In this document: piece by piece, positions 1 to 9,700 of the stretch
Layout of the letters: the number at the start of each line of letters is the position of its first letter
Numbering within the stretch: the stretch's first letter is position 1
Origin: Protaetiibacter intestinalis
GTDB lineage: Bacteria > Actinomycetota > Actinomycetes > Actinomycetales > Microbacteriaceae
NCBI RefSeq assembly: GCF_003627075.1
Contig: NZ_CP032630.1
Location: forward strand, 1,674,001 to 1,738,000
Length of the DNA: 64,000 nucleotides
Reading direction: 5' to 3'
Position numbers and translations under genes: made by a program
Notes under the pieces: model-generated
Database searches by the model: none
The model's input: only the letters and a program-made list of their open reading frames with translations
Told to the model about the DNA's origin: nothing

Positions 1-866
1 AACGTCGTCGAGACCAGCACCACGACCGCCAGGATGACGGGTGTGTCCTGGTCGCGGACCGCCTGCTGGGTGATGAACCCGATCCCCGTGCGACTGAACA
101 CGGTCTCGACGACCACCGTGCTCGCGAGCATGTCTCCGACCGTGAGGGCGAGGAGTGTCACGGCGGGGATCGACCCGTTCTTGAGGAGATGGCCCCCGAC
201 GATGCCGGCCTCGGAGACCCCGCGGGCGCGGAGCACGGTGACGAAGGGTTCGCCCGCGGCGCGGTCGAGACCCGTGATGAGCACCTGCGTGATCGGGGCG
301 TTCACGCCGATCGCGAGGGTGGCCGCGGGGAGGATGAGCGTCACGAACCCCTCGTCCCGGATGGACGAGATCCAGCCGAGCTGGAAGGAGAACACCAACA
401 GCAACAGGAACCCCACGAGGAAGCTCGGCGTCGACAGGAACACGAGCGGCAGCAGCCGCGCGAATCCGCGAAGCCGGCGCGGTCCGAAAACCGCGAGCAG
501 CGCGATCCCGAGCGACAGCACCGCGGTGAACAGCAGCGCGAGCAGGGCGAGCGGCGCCGAGTTCGAGAGACCCTGGCCGATCAGATCCGTGACGGGCTTG
601 CCGTTGGTGAGCGAGTATCCCCAGTCGCCCTGGAACAGCCGCTGCACCGAGATGAGGAACTGCTCGATCGGCGCCTTGTCGAGGTGGTAGTAGGCGATGA
701 GCGGGCCCGCGGCCGACTCCGGAAGCGGGTTCTGCGGGTTCGTCAGCTTGTTCTCGATGGGGTTGCCCGGCAGCACGAACAGGGTGAAGAACACGAGCGT
801 GTAGGAGAGCGCGATGACGAGCAGCGCCTGCGCGCTGCGCGCCACCACGAACCGCGTGCGGCCCAT
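1..866 (-). CDS. Peptide/nickel-type ABC transporter permease (DppB family), cut by window edge
   Basis: Membrane permease of a dipeptide/oligopeptide-type ABC importer. Its ATG at 866 shares a base with the TGA of the binding protein upstream (TGATG), so the pair is translationally coupled. The N-terminus (MGRTRFVVARSAQ) leads into a hydrophobic segment at about residues 14-32 ending in LPGNP, as in DppB-like permeases. Further hydrophobic segments follow, and a cytoplasmic EAA-type loop (GEPFVTVLRARG) lies near residue 205. About 288 residues are visible; the C-terminus lies beyond position 1. The partner DppC permease and the ATPases should follow outside the window. The substrate is unknown. 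Position downstream of xylAB makes an oligosaccharide possible, because some family-5 systems carry sugars, but this is inference. Confidence 0.88.
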   Translation of the reverse strand, partial: MGRTRFVVARSAQALLVIALSYTLVFFTLFVLPGNPIENKLTNPQNPLPESAAGPLIAYYHLDKAPIEQFLISVQRLFQGDWGYSLTNGKPVTDLIGQGLSNSAPLALLALLFTAVLSLGIALLAVFGPRRLRGFARLLPLVFLSTPSFLVGFLLLLVFSFQLGWISSIRDEGFVTLILPAATLAIGVNAPITQVLITGLDRAAGEPFVTVLRARGVSEAGIVGGHLLKNGSIPAVTLLALTVGDMLASTVVVETVFSRTGIGFITQQAVRDQDTPVILAVVVLVSTT

Positions 867-2506
867 CACGACACCCAGGTCGCCTGGAAGGTCGGCAGCG
901 CCCCGTCGGTGAGGAAGAAGCCGTGCACGCGGTCGCGCGCCACATAGACCTGGCTGTCATCGAAGAGCGGGAGCACGTAGGCGTTCTCCACGAGGTAGCG
1001 CTGAACGTCGGCGAGCTCCGCGGCGCGCGTGGTGTCGTCCGTCGCCACGAGTTCGGCCCGCAGCAGCTCGTCGAGCTTCGGGTCGTCGACCCTGAGCGGG
1101 TTCCAGTTGGCGCTGTCGTAGTACTCGTTGAGACCCACCGGATCCGGGTGAGGCCACCCGACGCGCAGCACGCCCGTGCTGGGGTCGGAGAACGCCGTCT
1201 GCCAATAGGACGAGTAGTCGATCTCGCCGATGACGAGCTCGACCCCGAGCTCCTTCCACTGGTGCTGGATGGCCTGGAAGAGCGGCTTGGCGCTGATGTC
1301 GTAGACGTCGACGAAGGTTGTGATGGAGAGGCGCTCGCCGTCTCGGGTGCGGTAGCCGTCCGCATCCCTATCGGTGAAGCCGGCCTCGTCGAGCAGAGCA
1401 TCGGCATGGTCGGGGTCGAAGGCGAGCTCGTCCCCGAGATCCACGTACCCGAAGGTGCCGGGGCTCAGGACGCTCGTCGCGACGTGCCAGTTGTCGGTGT
1501 AGATGTCCTTCAGGATCTGCTGCCGATCGGTGCCGGCGACGAGAGCCTGGCGCACCTTCGACTCATCGAGGAACGGCGCCGTCTGCTGGAAGATCCACTG
1601 GTTGGAGAGGCCGACGCCGCTCTTGGCGATGACCTGGTAGCCGTCATCGGCGAGCGCCTGCTCCTCGCTCGGCTGCACGTACCGCAGCAGGTCGGCCTGC
1701 CCCGAGCGGAGGGTTCCGAGTCGCACGCTGTCTTCGGTCACCGGGATGACGGTGACGGTGTCGAGGTAGGCCTCGCCCTGGTTGGGCGAACTGGGTGGCG
1801 CCCAGGCGTAGCCGTCGCGCCGGCTCAGCACGATCTCCTTGCCGTATACCTCGCTCGTGACGACGAACGGACCCGTCCCGACGAGCTTCGTGTACTGCAG
1901 CTGGTCCTCTCGGGAGAGGTCGAGGGTCGAGTCCGAGATGAGCCCGGCGCCCCATGCGGTGAGAGCACCGAGGAACGGCGCGTAGGGCGTCGGCAGCGTC
2001 ACGGTCACCGTCCGGCTCGCCTCGTCGGTGGTGACGGTCGCCTCATGCGGGAAGGTCGCGTTCGGGGCGATCGCCTTGTCGGGCTGGCCGAAGACCTGGA
2101 ACTCGAGGTTGCGCTTGACGTTGTCGACATCGAGCGGCGAGCCGTCCGAGTAGGTGACACCGTCGCGGATGACGAAGTCGTACCGTAGGCCGTCGTCGCT
2201 CACCGTCCAGCTCTCGGCGAGCCACGGTTCGAATACATCGGTGTCGGGGTTGCGGTAGACGAGGCGGTCCGTGAGGTTCTGCAACAATCCGCGATCCTGC
2301 CAGGCGCCCGACTCCTGCAGCTGGGCACCGAACGGGATCTCTGCATCGAGATAGATGAGGTCGCCGCCTCGGACGGGCTCGTCGCCCGCGGTGGCCGCCT
2401 GCGAGGGCCCCGAGCATCCGGACGCCAGCAGGGCGAAGCCGGCGAGGGCTGCGGCCGCTGCTGCGGCGCGCAGTCGCATTCGGGCGGTCGGGGTCGTGGA
2501 CGACAT
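866..2506 (-). CDS. ABC transporter substrate-binding lipoprotein, family 5
   Basis: Extracytoplasmic solute-binding lipoprotein of 546 aa, the usual size for the peptide/nickel/oligosaccharide family (SBP_bac_5). Residues 1-31 are a lipoprotein signal ending in the lipobox LLASGC with Cys31. The mature part shows family landmarks: the LTDRLVYRNPD region, FEPWLAESW near residue 100, and IRDGVTYSDGSPLDVDNVK. The start at 2506 is preceded by a GGAG ribosome site. It precedes the DppB-type permease with a one-base overlap and follows xylB by 173 bases, so it may be read through from the xylA promoter. The ligand cannot be read from the sequence: peptides are the family default, and the neighbourhood suggests a xylan-derived oligosaccharide. 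Confidence 0.9.
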   Translation of the reverse strand: MSSTTPTARMRLRAAAAAAALAGFALLASGCSGPSQAATAGDEPVRGGDLIYLDAEIPFGAQLQESGAWQDRGLLQNLTDRLVYRNPDTDVFEPWLAESWTVSDDGLRYDFVIRDGVTYSDGSPLDVDNVKRNLEFQVFGQPDKAIAPNATFPHEATVTTDEASRTVTVTLPTPYAPFLGALTAWGAGLISDSTLDLSREDQLQYTKLVGTGPFVVTSEVYGKEIVLSRRDGYAWAPPSSPNQGEAYLDTVTVIPVTEDSVRLGTLRSGQADLLRYVQPSEEQALADDGYQVIAKSGVGLSNQWIFQQTAPFLDESKVRQALVAGTDRQQILKDIYTDNWHVATSVLSPGTFGYVDLGDELAFDPDHADALLDEAGFTDRDADGYRTRDGERLSITTFVDVYDISAKPLFQAIQHQWKELGVELVIGEIDYSSYWQTAFSDPSTGVLRVGWPHPDPVGLNEYYDSANWNPLRVDDPKLDELLRAELVATDDTTRAAELADVQRYLVENAYVLPLFDDSQVYVARDRVHGFFLTDGALPTFQATWVS

Positions 2507-2679
2507 GCGGTACTCCAGGTGGTGGGAGGGTCGTGGACGCCTCCGAGCGGAGGCACCCCGAATTCCTACCCCTGGTGCACGCGCATCCGCATCTTGGATG
2601 AACCGCGGTGACCGCAGGTATCGGTGCGTTGCCGATTGTGTCGGACGACGACGCCCAGATGACGGACTGTCGCGTCCGG
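2507..2679. other. Spacer between xylB and the binding-protein gene
   Basis: This 173-base gap holds a short hairpin (GCCTCC at 2539-2544 pairing with GGAGGC at 2549-2554) just upstream of the binding-protein ribosome site. I see no convincing promoter, so the downstream genes may depend on read-through from xylA-xylB. Confidence 0.4.
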
Positions 2680-4101
2680 CTACGCCGTGGCCGCGTGCGC
2701 CGCGTACTGCTCCCGGATGAGCGGGACCGTCGACGCGTCGAGGCGCGCGAGGGTCGCGACGGTCCACGCCGGGCGGCTGCCGGTGAGCGCCCACGCGGCC
2801 TGCACGGTCGCGCCGAGCGCCACGTACTCGCCGGGCTCCGGCACGACGACCGCCGCGTCGAAGACCTCGGATGCGACGCGCGACACGGCCGGGTTGGCGG
2901 CGGCGCCTCCCACGAGCAGCACGCGGGCGGCGGTGACGCCGAGGCGCCGCACGGCGTCGAGTCCGTCGGCGAGGCCGCACAGCATCCCCTCGACTGCGGC
3001 CCGCGCGAGGTTCTCGCGCGTCGTCGACGCGAGCGTCATGCCGAAGAGGGTCGCCGTGGCGTCCGGCAGGTTGGGGGTGCGCTCGCCCTCGAAGTAGGGC
3101 TGCAGCACGAGGCCCGCGGATCCCGGCTCGGCCGCGAGGGCCAGCTCGCCGAGGGCGTCGTGGTCGACGCCGAGCAGGCGGCTCACGCTGTCGAGCACGC
3201 GGGCCGCGTTGAGCGTCGCGACGAGCGGCAGGTAGACGCCCGAGGCGTCGGCGAAGCCGGCCACGGTGCCCGTCTCGTCGGCGATCGGGCGGTCGGTCAC
3301 CGCGAAGACGGTGCCGCTCGTGCCGATCGAGACGACGACGTCGCCCGCGACGGCGCCGAGGCCGAGGGCGGCCGCGGCGTTGTCGCCCGCGCCCGGACCG
3401 ACGAGGATCCCCGCCGGGATGCCGGGCAGCGCGACGGTCTCGCCGATCGACTCGCCAGGGCCGGCGATGCGCGGCAGCACGGCGTCGTGGCCGAGGGATG
3501 CGACGAGCAGCTCGCGGTCGTAGTCGCCCGTCGCGGGGCTCCAGTAGCTCGTGCCGGAGGCGTCGGAGCGGTCGGTGGCGAGCGCCTCGAGCACCGGCCC
3601 GAGGGGGCTCTCGTCGGCGGGGCCGTAGCCGCGCAGGCGCCAGCTCAGCCAGTCGTGGGGGAGGGCGACGGCCGCGACGCGCGCGGCGTTCTCGGGCTCC
3701 GCGTCGCGCAGCCAGCGCAGCTTGGTGGCCGTGAACGAGGCCACCGGCACCGAGCCGGTGCGGCGCGCGAGCTCGGCGGCGCCGAACTCCTCGATGAGGT
3801 CGCGCGCGGCCCGCGCCGAGCGAGTGTCGTTCCAGAGCAGGGCGTCGCGGATGACGCGGCCCTCGGCATCCAGCACGACCATGCCGTGCTGCTGCCCGCC
3901 GACCGAGATCGCGGCGACGTCGTCGAGTCCGCCGGCATCCGCGATGGCGGTCTGCAGGGCGTCCCACCACGCGGCGGGGGGCACCTCGGTGCCCGCCGGG
4001 TGGGAGGCGCGGCCCGTGCGCACGACGGCGCCCGTGTCGGCATCCCGGATCACGACCTTGCAGCTCTGGGTCGACGAGTCGACCCCCGCGACGAACGGCA
4101 T
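2680..4101 (-). CDS. xylB: Xylulokinase
   Basis: Phosphorylates D-xylulose with ATP to xylulose 5-phosphate, which enters the pentose phosphate pathway in the cytoplasm. The product has 473 aa, normal for actinobacterial FGGY kinases. It shows the N-terminal phosphate-binding segment GVDSSTQS (residues 6-13), the substrate-binding stretch SVGGQQHG (67-74), LLWNDTR (88-94), and the catalytic Asp240 within GPGAGDN. I chose the ATG at 4101 because GGAGGG lies just upstream and the conserved domain begins at residue 2; an in-frame ATG 75 bases upstream would add residues from the intergenic repeat. It follows xylA by 94 bases containing a strong inverted repeat. Confidence 0.95.
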   Translation of the reverse strand: MPFVAGVDSSTQSCKVVIRDADTGAVVRTGRASHPAGTEVPPAAWWDALQTAIADAGGLDDVAAISVGGQQHGMVVLDAEGRVIRDALLWNDTRSARAARDLIEEFGAAELARRTGSVPVASFTATKLRWLRDAEPENAARVAAVALPHDWLSWRLRGYGPADESPLGPVLEALATDRSDASGTSYWSPATGDYDRELLVASLGHDAVLPRIAGPGESIGETVALPGIPAGILVGPGAGDNAAAALGLGAVAGDVVVSIGTSGTVFAVTDRPIADETGTVAGFADASGVYLPLVATLNAARVLDSVSRLLGVDHDALGELALAAEPGSAGLVLQPYFEGERTPNLPDATATLFGMTLASTTRENLARAAVEGMLCGLADGLDAVRRLGVTAARVLLVGGAAANPAVSRVASEVFDAAVVVPEPGEYVALGATVQAAWALTGSRPAWTVATLARLDASTVPLIREQYAAHAATA

Positions 4102-4121
4102 CCAGCCCTCCAGTTCATTCG

Positions 4122-4180
4122 CTGAGTGGTCGGTTTCTGGCCCTAAACCCGGGGAATGGGGCGAGAAACCGACCACTCAG
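4122..4180. repeat. 17-bp perfect inverted repeat between xylA and xylB
   Basis: The arms CTGAGTGGTCGGTTTCT (4122-4138) and AGAAACCGACCACTCAG (4164-4180) are perfect complements separated by a 25-nt loop. There is no U-run, so this is not a classic intrinsic terminator. It could modulate xylB expression, stabilise the xylA mRNA end, or belong to the family of structured gene-end repeats seen elsewhere in the window (29822, 40824, 61941). Confidence 0.85.
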
Positions 4181-4195
4181 GGTGGTGTGGGTGGG

Positions 4196-5389
4196 TCAGC
4201 GGGCGCCGAGCAGGTGCTCGGTCGCGAGCTGCTGCAGGCGCACGAAGCCGAAGCCCTTGGCGTTGAAGTACGACGCCGCGTCGAAGTCCTCGAAGGCCGA
4301 GCGGTCGGCGACGAGGTCGGCGACGGTCTCGCCCGGGTTGAGGGTCGGCTGGCCGAGCTCGGGCACGCGGGCCGCGGCGAGCGCCTCCTGCACCTCGGGG
4401 TCGGCGCGGAAGGCCGCGGCGCGCTCCTTGAGCAGCAGGTAGGTGCGGATGTTGGCGCGAGCCGACTCCCACACGCCGTCCTCGTCCTCGGTGCGCGAGG
4501 GCTTGTAGTCGAAGTGGCGGGGGCCGTCGTAGGCCGGGCCGCCGTTCGGGCCGCCGTTCTCGAGCAGGTCGACGAGGGCGAAGGCGTTGTGCAGGTCGCC
4601 GTGGCCGAAGACGAGGTCCTGGTCGTACTTGATGCCGCGCTGGCCGTTGAGGTCGATGTGGTAGAGCTTGCCGTGCCACAGCGCCTGGGCGATGCCGGCC
4701 TGGAAGTTCAGGCCCGCCATCTGCTCGTGGCCGACCTCGGGGTTGAGGCCCACCAGCTCGGGGTGCTCGAGCTCGTTGATGAAGGCGAGCGCGTGGCCGA
4801 CGGTCGGCAGCAGGATGTCGCCGCGGGGCTCGTTCGGCTTCGGCTCGATCGCGAAGCGGATGTCGTAGCCCTTGTCGATGACGTACTGGCCGAGGAAGTC
4901 GAAGGCCTCCTTGTAGCGCTCGAGCGCGACGCGGATGTCCTTGGCCGAGTCGTACTCGGCGCCCTCGCGGCCACCCCAGGCGACGTAGGTCTTCGCACCG
5001 AGCTCGGCGGCGAGGTCGAGGTTGCGGATGAGCTTGCGCAGCGCGAAGCGACGCACGGCGCGGTCGTTGGAGGTGAGGCCGCCGTCCTTGAAGACGGGGG
5101 CGCTGAAGAGGTTGGTGGTCGCCATCGGGATGATGAGGCCGGTCGCCTCGAGCGCGCCCTTCAGGCGGTCGATCTGCTTCTGGCGCTCGGCATCCGTCGA
5201 GCCGAAGGGGAAGAGGTCGTCGTCGTGGAAGGTGAGGCCGTAGGCACCCACCTCGGCGAGCTTCTCGACGACGTGGACGACGTCGAGCGCGGCACGGGTG
5301 GGGCCGCCGAAGGGGTCGGCTCCGTTGTAGCCGACGGTCCAGAGTCCGAAGCTGAACTTGTCGTCACGGGTGGGGGTGGGCGCGGTCAT
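4196..5389 (-). CDS. xylA: Xylose isomerase
   Basis: Interconverts D-xylose and D-xylulose in the cytoplasm using two divalent metal ions. The 397-aa length is that of the short actinobacterial class. Visible active-site elements are the catalytic His55 with Asp58 (FHDDD), WGGREG (138-143), and metal/substrate residues Glu182 and Lys184 in [10 protein letters not shown]. The ATG at 5389 has AGGAG 7 bases upstream; upstream in-frame codons run through the promoter and are not coding. It heads the xylA-xylB transcript and is divergent from a LacI regulator, with a TTGTCA/TATGTT promoter and a GTTGC..GCAA element overlapping the -10 region. Confidence 0.97.
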   Translation of the reverse strand: MTAPTPTRDDKFSFGLWTVGYNGADPFGGPTRAALDVVHVVEKLAEVGAYGLTFHDDDLFPFGSTDAERQKQIDRLKGALEATGLIIPMATTNLFSAPVFKDGGLTSNDRAVRRFALRKLIRNLDLAAELGAKTYVAWGGREGAEYDSAKDIRVALERYKEAFDFLGQYVIDKGYDIRFAIEPKPNEPRGDILLPTVGHALAFINELEHPELVGLNPEVGHEQMAGLNFQAGIAQALWHGKLYHIDLNGQRGIKYDQDLVFGHGDLHNAFALVDLLENGGPNGGPAYDGPRHFDYKPSRTEDEDGVWESARANIRTYLLLKERAAAFRADPEVQEALAAARVPELGQPTLNPGETVADLVADRSAFEDFDAASYFNAKGFGFVRLQQLATEHLLGAR

Positions 5390-5423
5390 CGCGATCTCCT
5401 GTTGCTCCTCGTCGAGATAAAAT

Positions 5424-5440
5424 GTTGCGAAGGCAAACAT
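5424..5440 (-). promoter_or_regulatory. Candidate operator at the xylA promoter
   Basis: GTTGCGAAGGCAAACAT (plus-strand reading) contains GTTGC and GCAA halves and overlaps the xylA -10 box and start site. A near-identical element lies at the xylanase promoter (6609-6625), suggesting one regulator, probably the LacI protein encoded at 5532, controls both. Confidence 0.45.
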
Positions 5441-5463
5441 ATACCATCGGCGGCTCGTGACAA
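5436..5463 (-). promoter_or_regulatory. xylA promoter
   Basis: On the minus strand TTGTCA (5463-5458) and TATGTT (5441-5436) are separated by 16 bases, a good match to a housekeeping sigma factor promoter. Transcription should start near 5429, giving a leader of about 40 nt. Confidence 0.55.
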
Positions 5464-5484
5464 AGCCCCGGATCGCGTTCGATA

Positions 5485-5496
5485 GTTTCGCGAAAC
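5485..5496. promoter_or_regulatory. Candidate LacI-type operator GTTTCGCGAAAC
   Basis: A perfect 12-base palindrome with the central CG typical of LacI-family operators. It lies between xylA and the LacI gene, 6 bases upstream of a TAGACT -10 box (5503-5508) for the regulator, so it fits autoregulation. Confidence 0.5.
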
Positions 5497-5531
5497 CGGA
5501 CGTAGACTGGCGCGATCGAAAGGGGACGCCC

Positions 5532-6551
5532 ATGGCTCGCACCGCTGCCGCCGAGCGCGTCACGCTCGCACGCGTGGCCGAGGAGGCAGGGGTCTCCCTG
5601 TCGACGATCTCGAAGGTCCTCAACGGCCGCCCCGACGTCTCGCAGGCGACCCGCTCGCGCGTGGAGTCGCTGCTGTCCAAGCACGGCTACCTGCGCCGCA
5701 AGAGCTCCCAGCTGAGCACGGGCCTCATCGAGCTCGTCTTCCACGAGCTCGAGGCCGCATGGTCGATGGAGATCATCCGCGGCGTCGAGAACATCGCCGC
5801 CGACCACGGCATGAGCATCGTGCTGACCGAGAGCGGCAGCCGCCACGCGCCCGACCCCGACTGGATCGAGGGGGTGCTGCGTCGGCGTCCGGTCGGCGTC
5901 GTGCTCGTCTTCTCCGACCTGCCCACCGAGTACCGCGAGGCGCTGCGCTCGCGCGCGATCCCCTTCGTCATCATCGACCCCGCCGGCGACCCCTCGCCCG
6001 AGGTGCCGTCGGTCGGCTCGGCCAACTGGTCGGGCGGTCTCATGGCGACCCGTCACCTCATCGAGCTCGGCCACACGAAGATCGCCGCGATCACGGGTGC
6101 CGACGACATGATGTGCTCGCACGCCCGCATCGACGGGTTCCGCTCGGCGATGAGCTCGGCGGGACTGCCCATCCGCCCGGAGTGGATCCGCTTCGGCGAC
6201 TTCCACACCTCGGGCGGCTACGAGCACGCCCGCTCGCTGTTGAGCGGCGACGACCGCCCCACCGCGATCTTCGCCGGCAGCGACCTGCAGGCGCTCGGCG
6301 TGCTCGAGGCGGTGCGCGAACTCGGGCTGCGGGTGCCCGACGATCTCTCGCTCGTCGGCTACGACGACATCCCGCTCGCGAAGTGGGTGAGCCCGCGGCT
6401 CACGACCATCCGTCAGCCGTTGCGCCGGATGGCGGAGGAGGCGACGCGGCTCGTCATCCGGATGAGCGAGGCCCCGCTCGAGTCGGTGCCGCGCATGGAT
6501 CTCGCGACGAACCTCGTGCTGCGCGAGAGCACGGCGCCGCTCGTCGCCTGA
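5532..6551 (+). CDS. LacI-family regulator, probable xylose operon regulator
   Basis: Sugar-responsive DNA-binding protein of 339 aa. The N-terminal LacI helix-turn-helix is at about residues 10-55 ([21 protein letters not shown]) and is followed by the hinge and a periplasmic-binding-protein-like effector domain, including [27 protein letters not shown] and the C-terminal [12 protein letters not shown]. The ATG at 5532 follows AAAGGGGA. It is divergent from xylA and lies just upstream of the secreted xylanase, so it most likely controls both in response to xylose or a xylo-oligosaccharide. A TAGACT -10 box at 5503-5508 and the GTTTCGCGAAAC palindrome upstream suggest autoregulation. Whether it represses or activates cannot be told from sequence. 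Confidence 0.9.
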   Translation: MARTAAAERVTLARVAEEAGVSLSTISKVLNGRPDVSQATRSRVESLLSKHGYLRRKSSQLSTGLIELVFHELEAAWSMEIIRGVENIAADHGMSIVLTESGSRHAPDPDWIEGVLRRRPVGVVLVFSDLPTEYREALRSRAIPFVIIDPAGDPSPEVPSVGSANWSGGLMATRHLIELGHTKIAAITGADDMMCSHARIDGFRSAMSSAGLPIRPEWIRFGDFHTSGGYEHARSLLSGDDRPTAIFAGSDLQALGVLEAVRELGLRVPDDLSLVGYDDIPLAKWVSPRLTTIRQPLRRMAEEATRLVIRMSEAPLESVPRMDLATNLVLRESTAPLVA

Positions 6552-6605
6552 CGCTCCGCTGCCGCCGATATTTTCGAAGAAGTTTCGGTAACGGGTAGGT
6601 AACGT

Positions 6606-6625
6606 TAAGTTGCGGTCGGCAACAT
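6606..6625 (+). promoter_or_regulatory. Xylanase promoter -10 with overlapping candidate operator
   Basis: A TAAGTT -10 box (6606-6611) overlaps GTTGC-N5-GCAAC (6609-6623). The element resembles that at the xylA promoter, with the same placement over the -10/start region. The -35 region (TTTCGG, 6583-6588) is weak. A second CGAA..TTCG-like stretch lies at 6573-6587. Confidence 0.45.
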
Positions 6626-6710
6626 AACCCTTGTCCGGTGCTGCCCTCCCGCCTACTTTGGACGCACTCGTGTCCAGTCAGGACGCATTCCCTCGCGCAA
6701 AGGAGCGCCC

Positions 6711-9700
6711 GTGTCGACTCGACGCCGACTCGAAACTTTCGCTGCCGCCACGGCCGCCCTCACCCTCGCGGCCGGATCGCTGCTCGCGATCTCCTGGACC
6801 GCCGCCGCGGCCACGGCCCCCGTGCCCGCCGGCCAGCAGCTCGTGTCCTGGAGTGACTTCGAGGGTGCTTCGGTGGATCCGTGGGTCCCGCGCGGTCCCG
6901 TGGCTTTGGCGATCGATGCGGATGCGCACCAGGGATCGGGTGCACTGAAGGTGACCGGGCGCACGGAGGGTTGGAACGGGCCGTCGCTGCCGGGTTCGCT
7001 GCTGACCTCGGGCACGTACCACATCTCCGGGTGGGTGAAGCTGGTCTCCGGCCAGTCGGCCACGAAGCTGAACTTCGGGGTGAACCAGCCCGGTGCCTCC
7101 AACGAGTACCCGTGGGTCGGGGACCGCCTGGACGTGACCGATTCGGCGTGGGTGCAGATCGGCGGCGACTTCACGGTCGACGCGGCGCACCTGCCGAGCT
7201 CGATCTACATCGAGGCGGTCGACGGCACGGTCGAGTTCCTCGTCGACGACGTCCTCATCACCCAGGACACGGTGGTCACGACCATCCAGTCGAGTGACTT
7301 CGAGGGTGCTTCGGTGGATCCGTGGGTCCCGCGCGGTCCCGTGGCTTTGGCGATCGATGCGGATGCGCACCAGGGATCGGGTGCACTGAAGGTGACCGGG
7401 CGCACGGAGGGTTGGAACGGGCCGTCGCTGCCGGGTTCGCTGCTGACCTCGGGCACGTACCACATCTCCGGGTGGGTGAAGCTGGTCTCCGGCCAGTCGG
7501 CCACGAAGCTGAACTTCGGGGTGAACCAGCCCGGTGCCTCCAACGAGTACCCGTGGGTCGGGGACCGCCTGGACGTGACCGATTCGGCGTGGGTGCAGAT
7601 CGGCGGCGACTTCACGGTCGACGCGGCGCACCTGCCGAGCTCGATCTACATCGAGGCGGTCGACGGCACGGTCGAGTTCCTCGTCGACGACGTCCTCATC
7701 ACCCAGGAGGGGACGAGCACGCCGCCCGTCGACGCGGGCGACCCTGGCGCGCTCAGCACCGACTTCGAGGACGGGCTCGATGGCTGGGGGCCCCGTGACA
7801 ACGGCGCCGGCGCACCGACTGTGGCGATCACGACCGACGACACCTACGTGCACGGTGGTGAGCAGGCGGCCGCGCTCACGGGGCGGCTCTCGCAGGGAAG
7901 CGGAATCGGGCACGATGCGACGGGTCTTCTGCTCCCCGGCCCCACCTACACGCTCTCGGCGTGGGTGCGATTCGCCGCGGGTGAGCCGGTCGACGCCGTC
8001 TGGCTGAGCCTCCAGACGACGACGGGCAGCACCGACGACTTCAAGACGCTCGTACAGTTCGACAACGTGACCAACACGGGCTGGACGCACGTCAGCGGGG
8101 ACTTCACGGTGCCCGCCGGTGACAGCTCGTTCATCTACTTCGAGACGAACTACAACGGCGACAACACGTCTGCACTGTACGTCGACGACATCGAGGTGTC
8201 GGCGAGGACGATCGTGATCGAGGACCTCACGCCGATCAAGGACACCGTCGACTTCCCCGTGGGTGTCGCGATCGACACGCGCGAGACCGTGGGCGCCGCG
8301 GAGGAGCTGACCCTCAAGCACTTCGACCAGATCACGGCCGAGAACGCCATGAAGCCCGAGGGCTGGTACGACGCCGAGAAGCAGTTCTCGCCGAGCGGCG
8401 ACATCGACGCCCTCATGGACTTCGCCCAGGAGAACGACCTCAAGGTCTACGGCCACGTGCTCGCCTGGCACAGCCAGACCCCTGCCTGGTTCTTCGAGGA
8501 CGCCGAGGGCGCCCCGCTCACCACGAGCGACGCGGACAAGGCGATCCTGCGGCAGCGCCTGCACGACCACATCTTCGCGGTCGCGCAGTACCTCGCCGAC
8601 GGTTGGGGCGACTTCGGCTCCGACACCAACCCGCTCTACGCGTTCGACGTCGTCAACGAGGTCGTCTCCGACTCGGGCGAGTACGCCGACGGCCTGCGCC
8701 GCAGCGAGTGGTATCGCATCCTCGGCGAGGAGTTCATCGACGACGCCTTCGAGTACGCGAACGAGGCGTTCAACGACACCTACGCCGCCGACGGCGCCGA
8801 CCACCCGGTGACGCTGTTCATCAACGACTACAACACGGAGCAGTCGGGCAAGCAGGTGCGCTACCACGCGCTCGTGGAGCGCCTCCTGGCGCGCGGCGTG
8901 CCGGTCGACGGCGTGGGGCACCAGTTCCACGTGAGCCTGTCGATGCCGGTGAGCGCCCTCGAGGCGGCCATCGAGGCCTTCGAGGATCTGCCGGTGCGCC
9001 AGGCCGTCACCGAGTTCGACGTGACGACGGGCACGCCCGTCACCGACGCGAAGCTCGTCGACCAGGGCTACTACTTCCGTGACGCGTTCCGGGTGTTCCG
9101 GGCCCACGCCGAGGACCTCTTCTCGGTGACGGTCTGGGGCCTCAACGACGGTCGCAGCTGGCGGAGCAGCTCCGGGGCGCCGCTCGTCTTCAACGACGGG
9201 CTGCAGGCCAAGCCCGCCTACTACGGCATCGTGGACACCGACCTCCCGGCGCGACTGCGCACCGCGGACGTGTTCCAGGCGGACGTGCCGGCCGTCGACG
9301 GCGCGACCGACGACCCGGAGTGGTCGCGACTGCCGCTGCACGCGCTCAGCTCGACCGCCGGCTTCCAGCTGCGCTGGGAGAGCGACCACCTGACCGCCTA
9401 CGTCGACGTCGCCGACACGACGTCGGGGAACGACCAGGTGAGCTTCCAGCTGGGTGACGACACCGTGACGCTCGGTCGCGACGGCTCGGGCGACGCCGAC
9501 GGCGTCGTCGCCGAGACGGCGACGGGCTACCGGATGGTCGTGGAGCTGCCGCTCGAGGCCGCCGAACAGGGCGACGAGCTCGCCTTCGACGTGCGGGTTC
9601 GCGACGGCGCGACGACCACCGGCTGGAACGCCGAGGGCGTCACGGGCACGCTGACCCTGCGTGAGCCGGTGTCGTTCACGCAGGTCGTCCAGGCCTCCGT

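Noticed and set aside
6851..7708. Direct repeat considered as a CRISPR or mobile-element terminal repeat
   Set aside because: Only two copies of 417 bp, in frame and encoding a folded binding module, with no spacers, target-site duplication or transposase.
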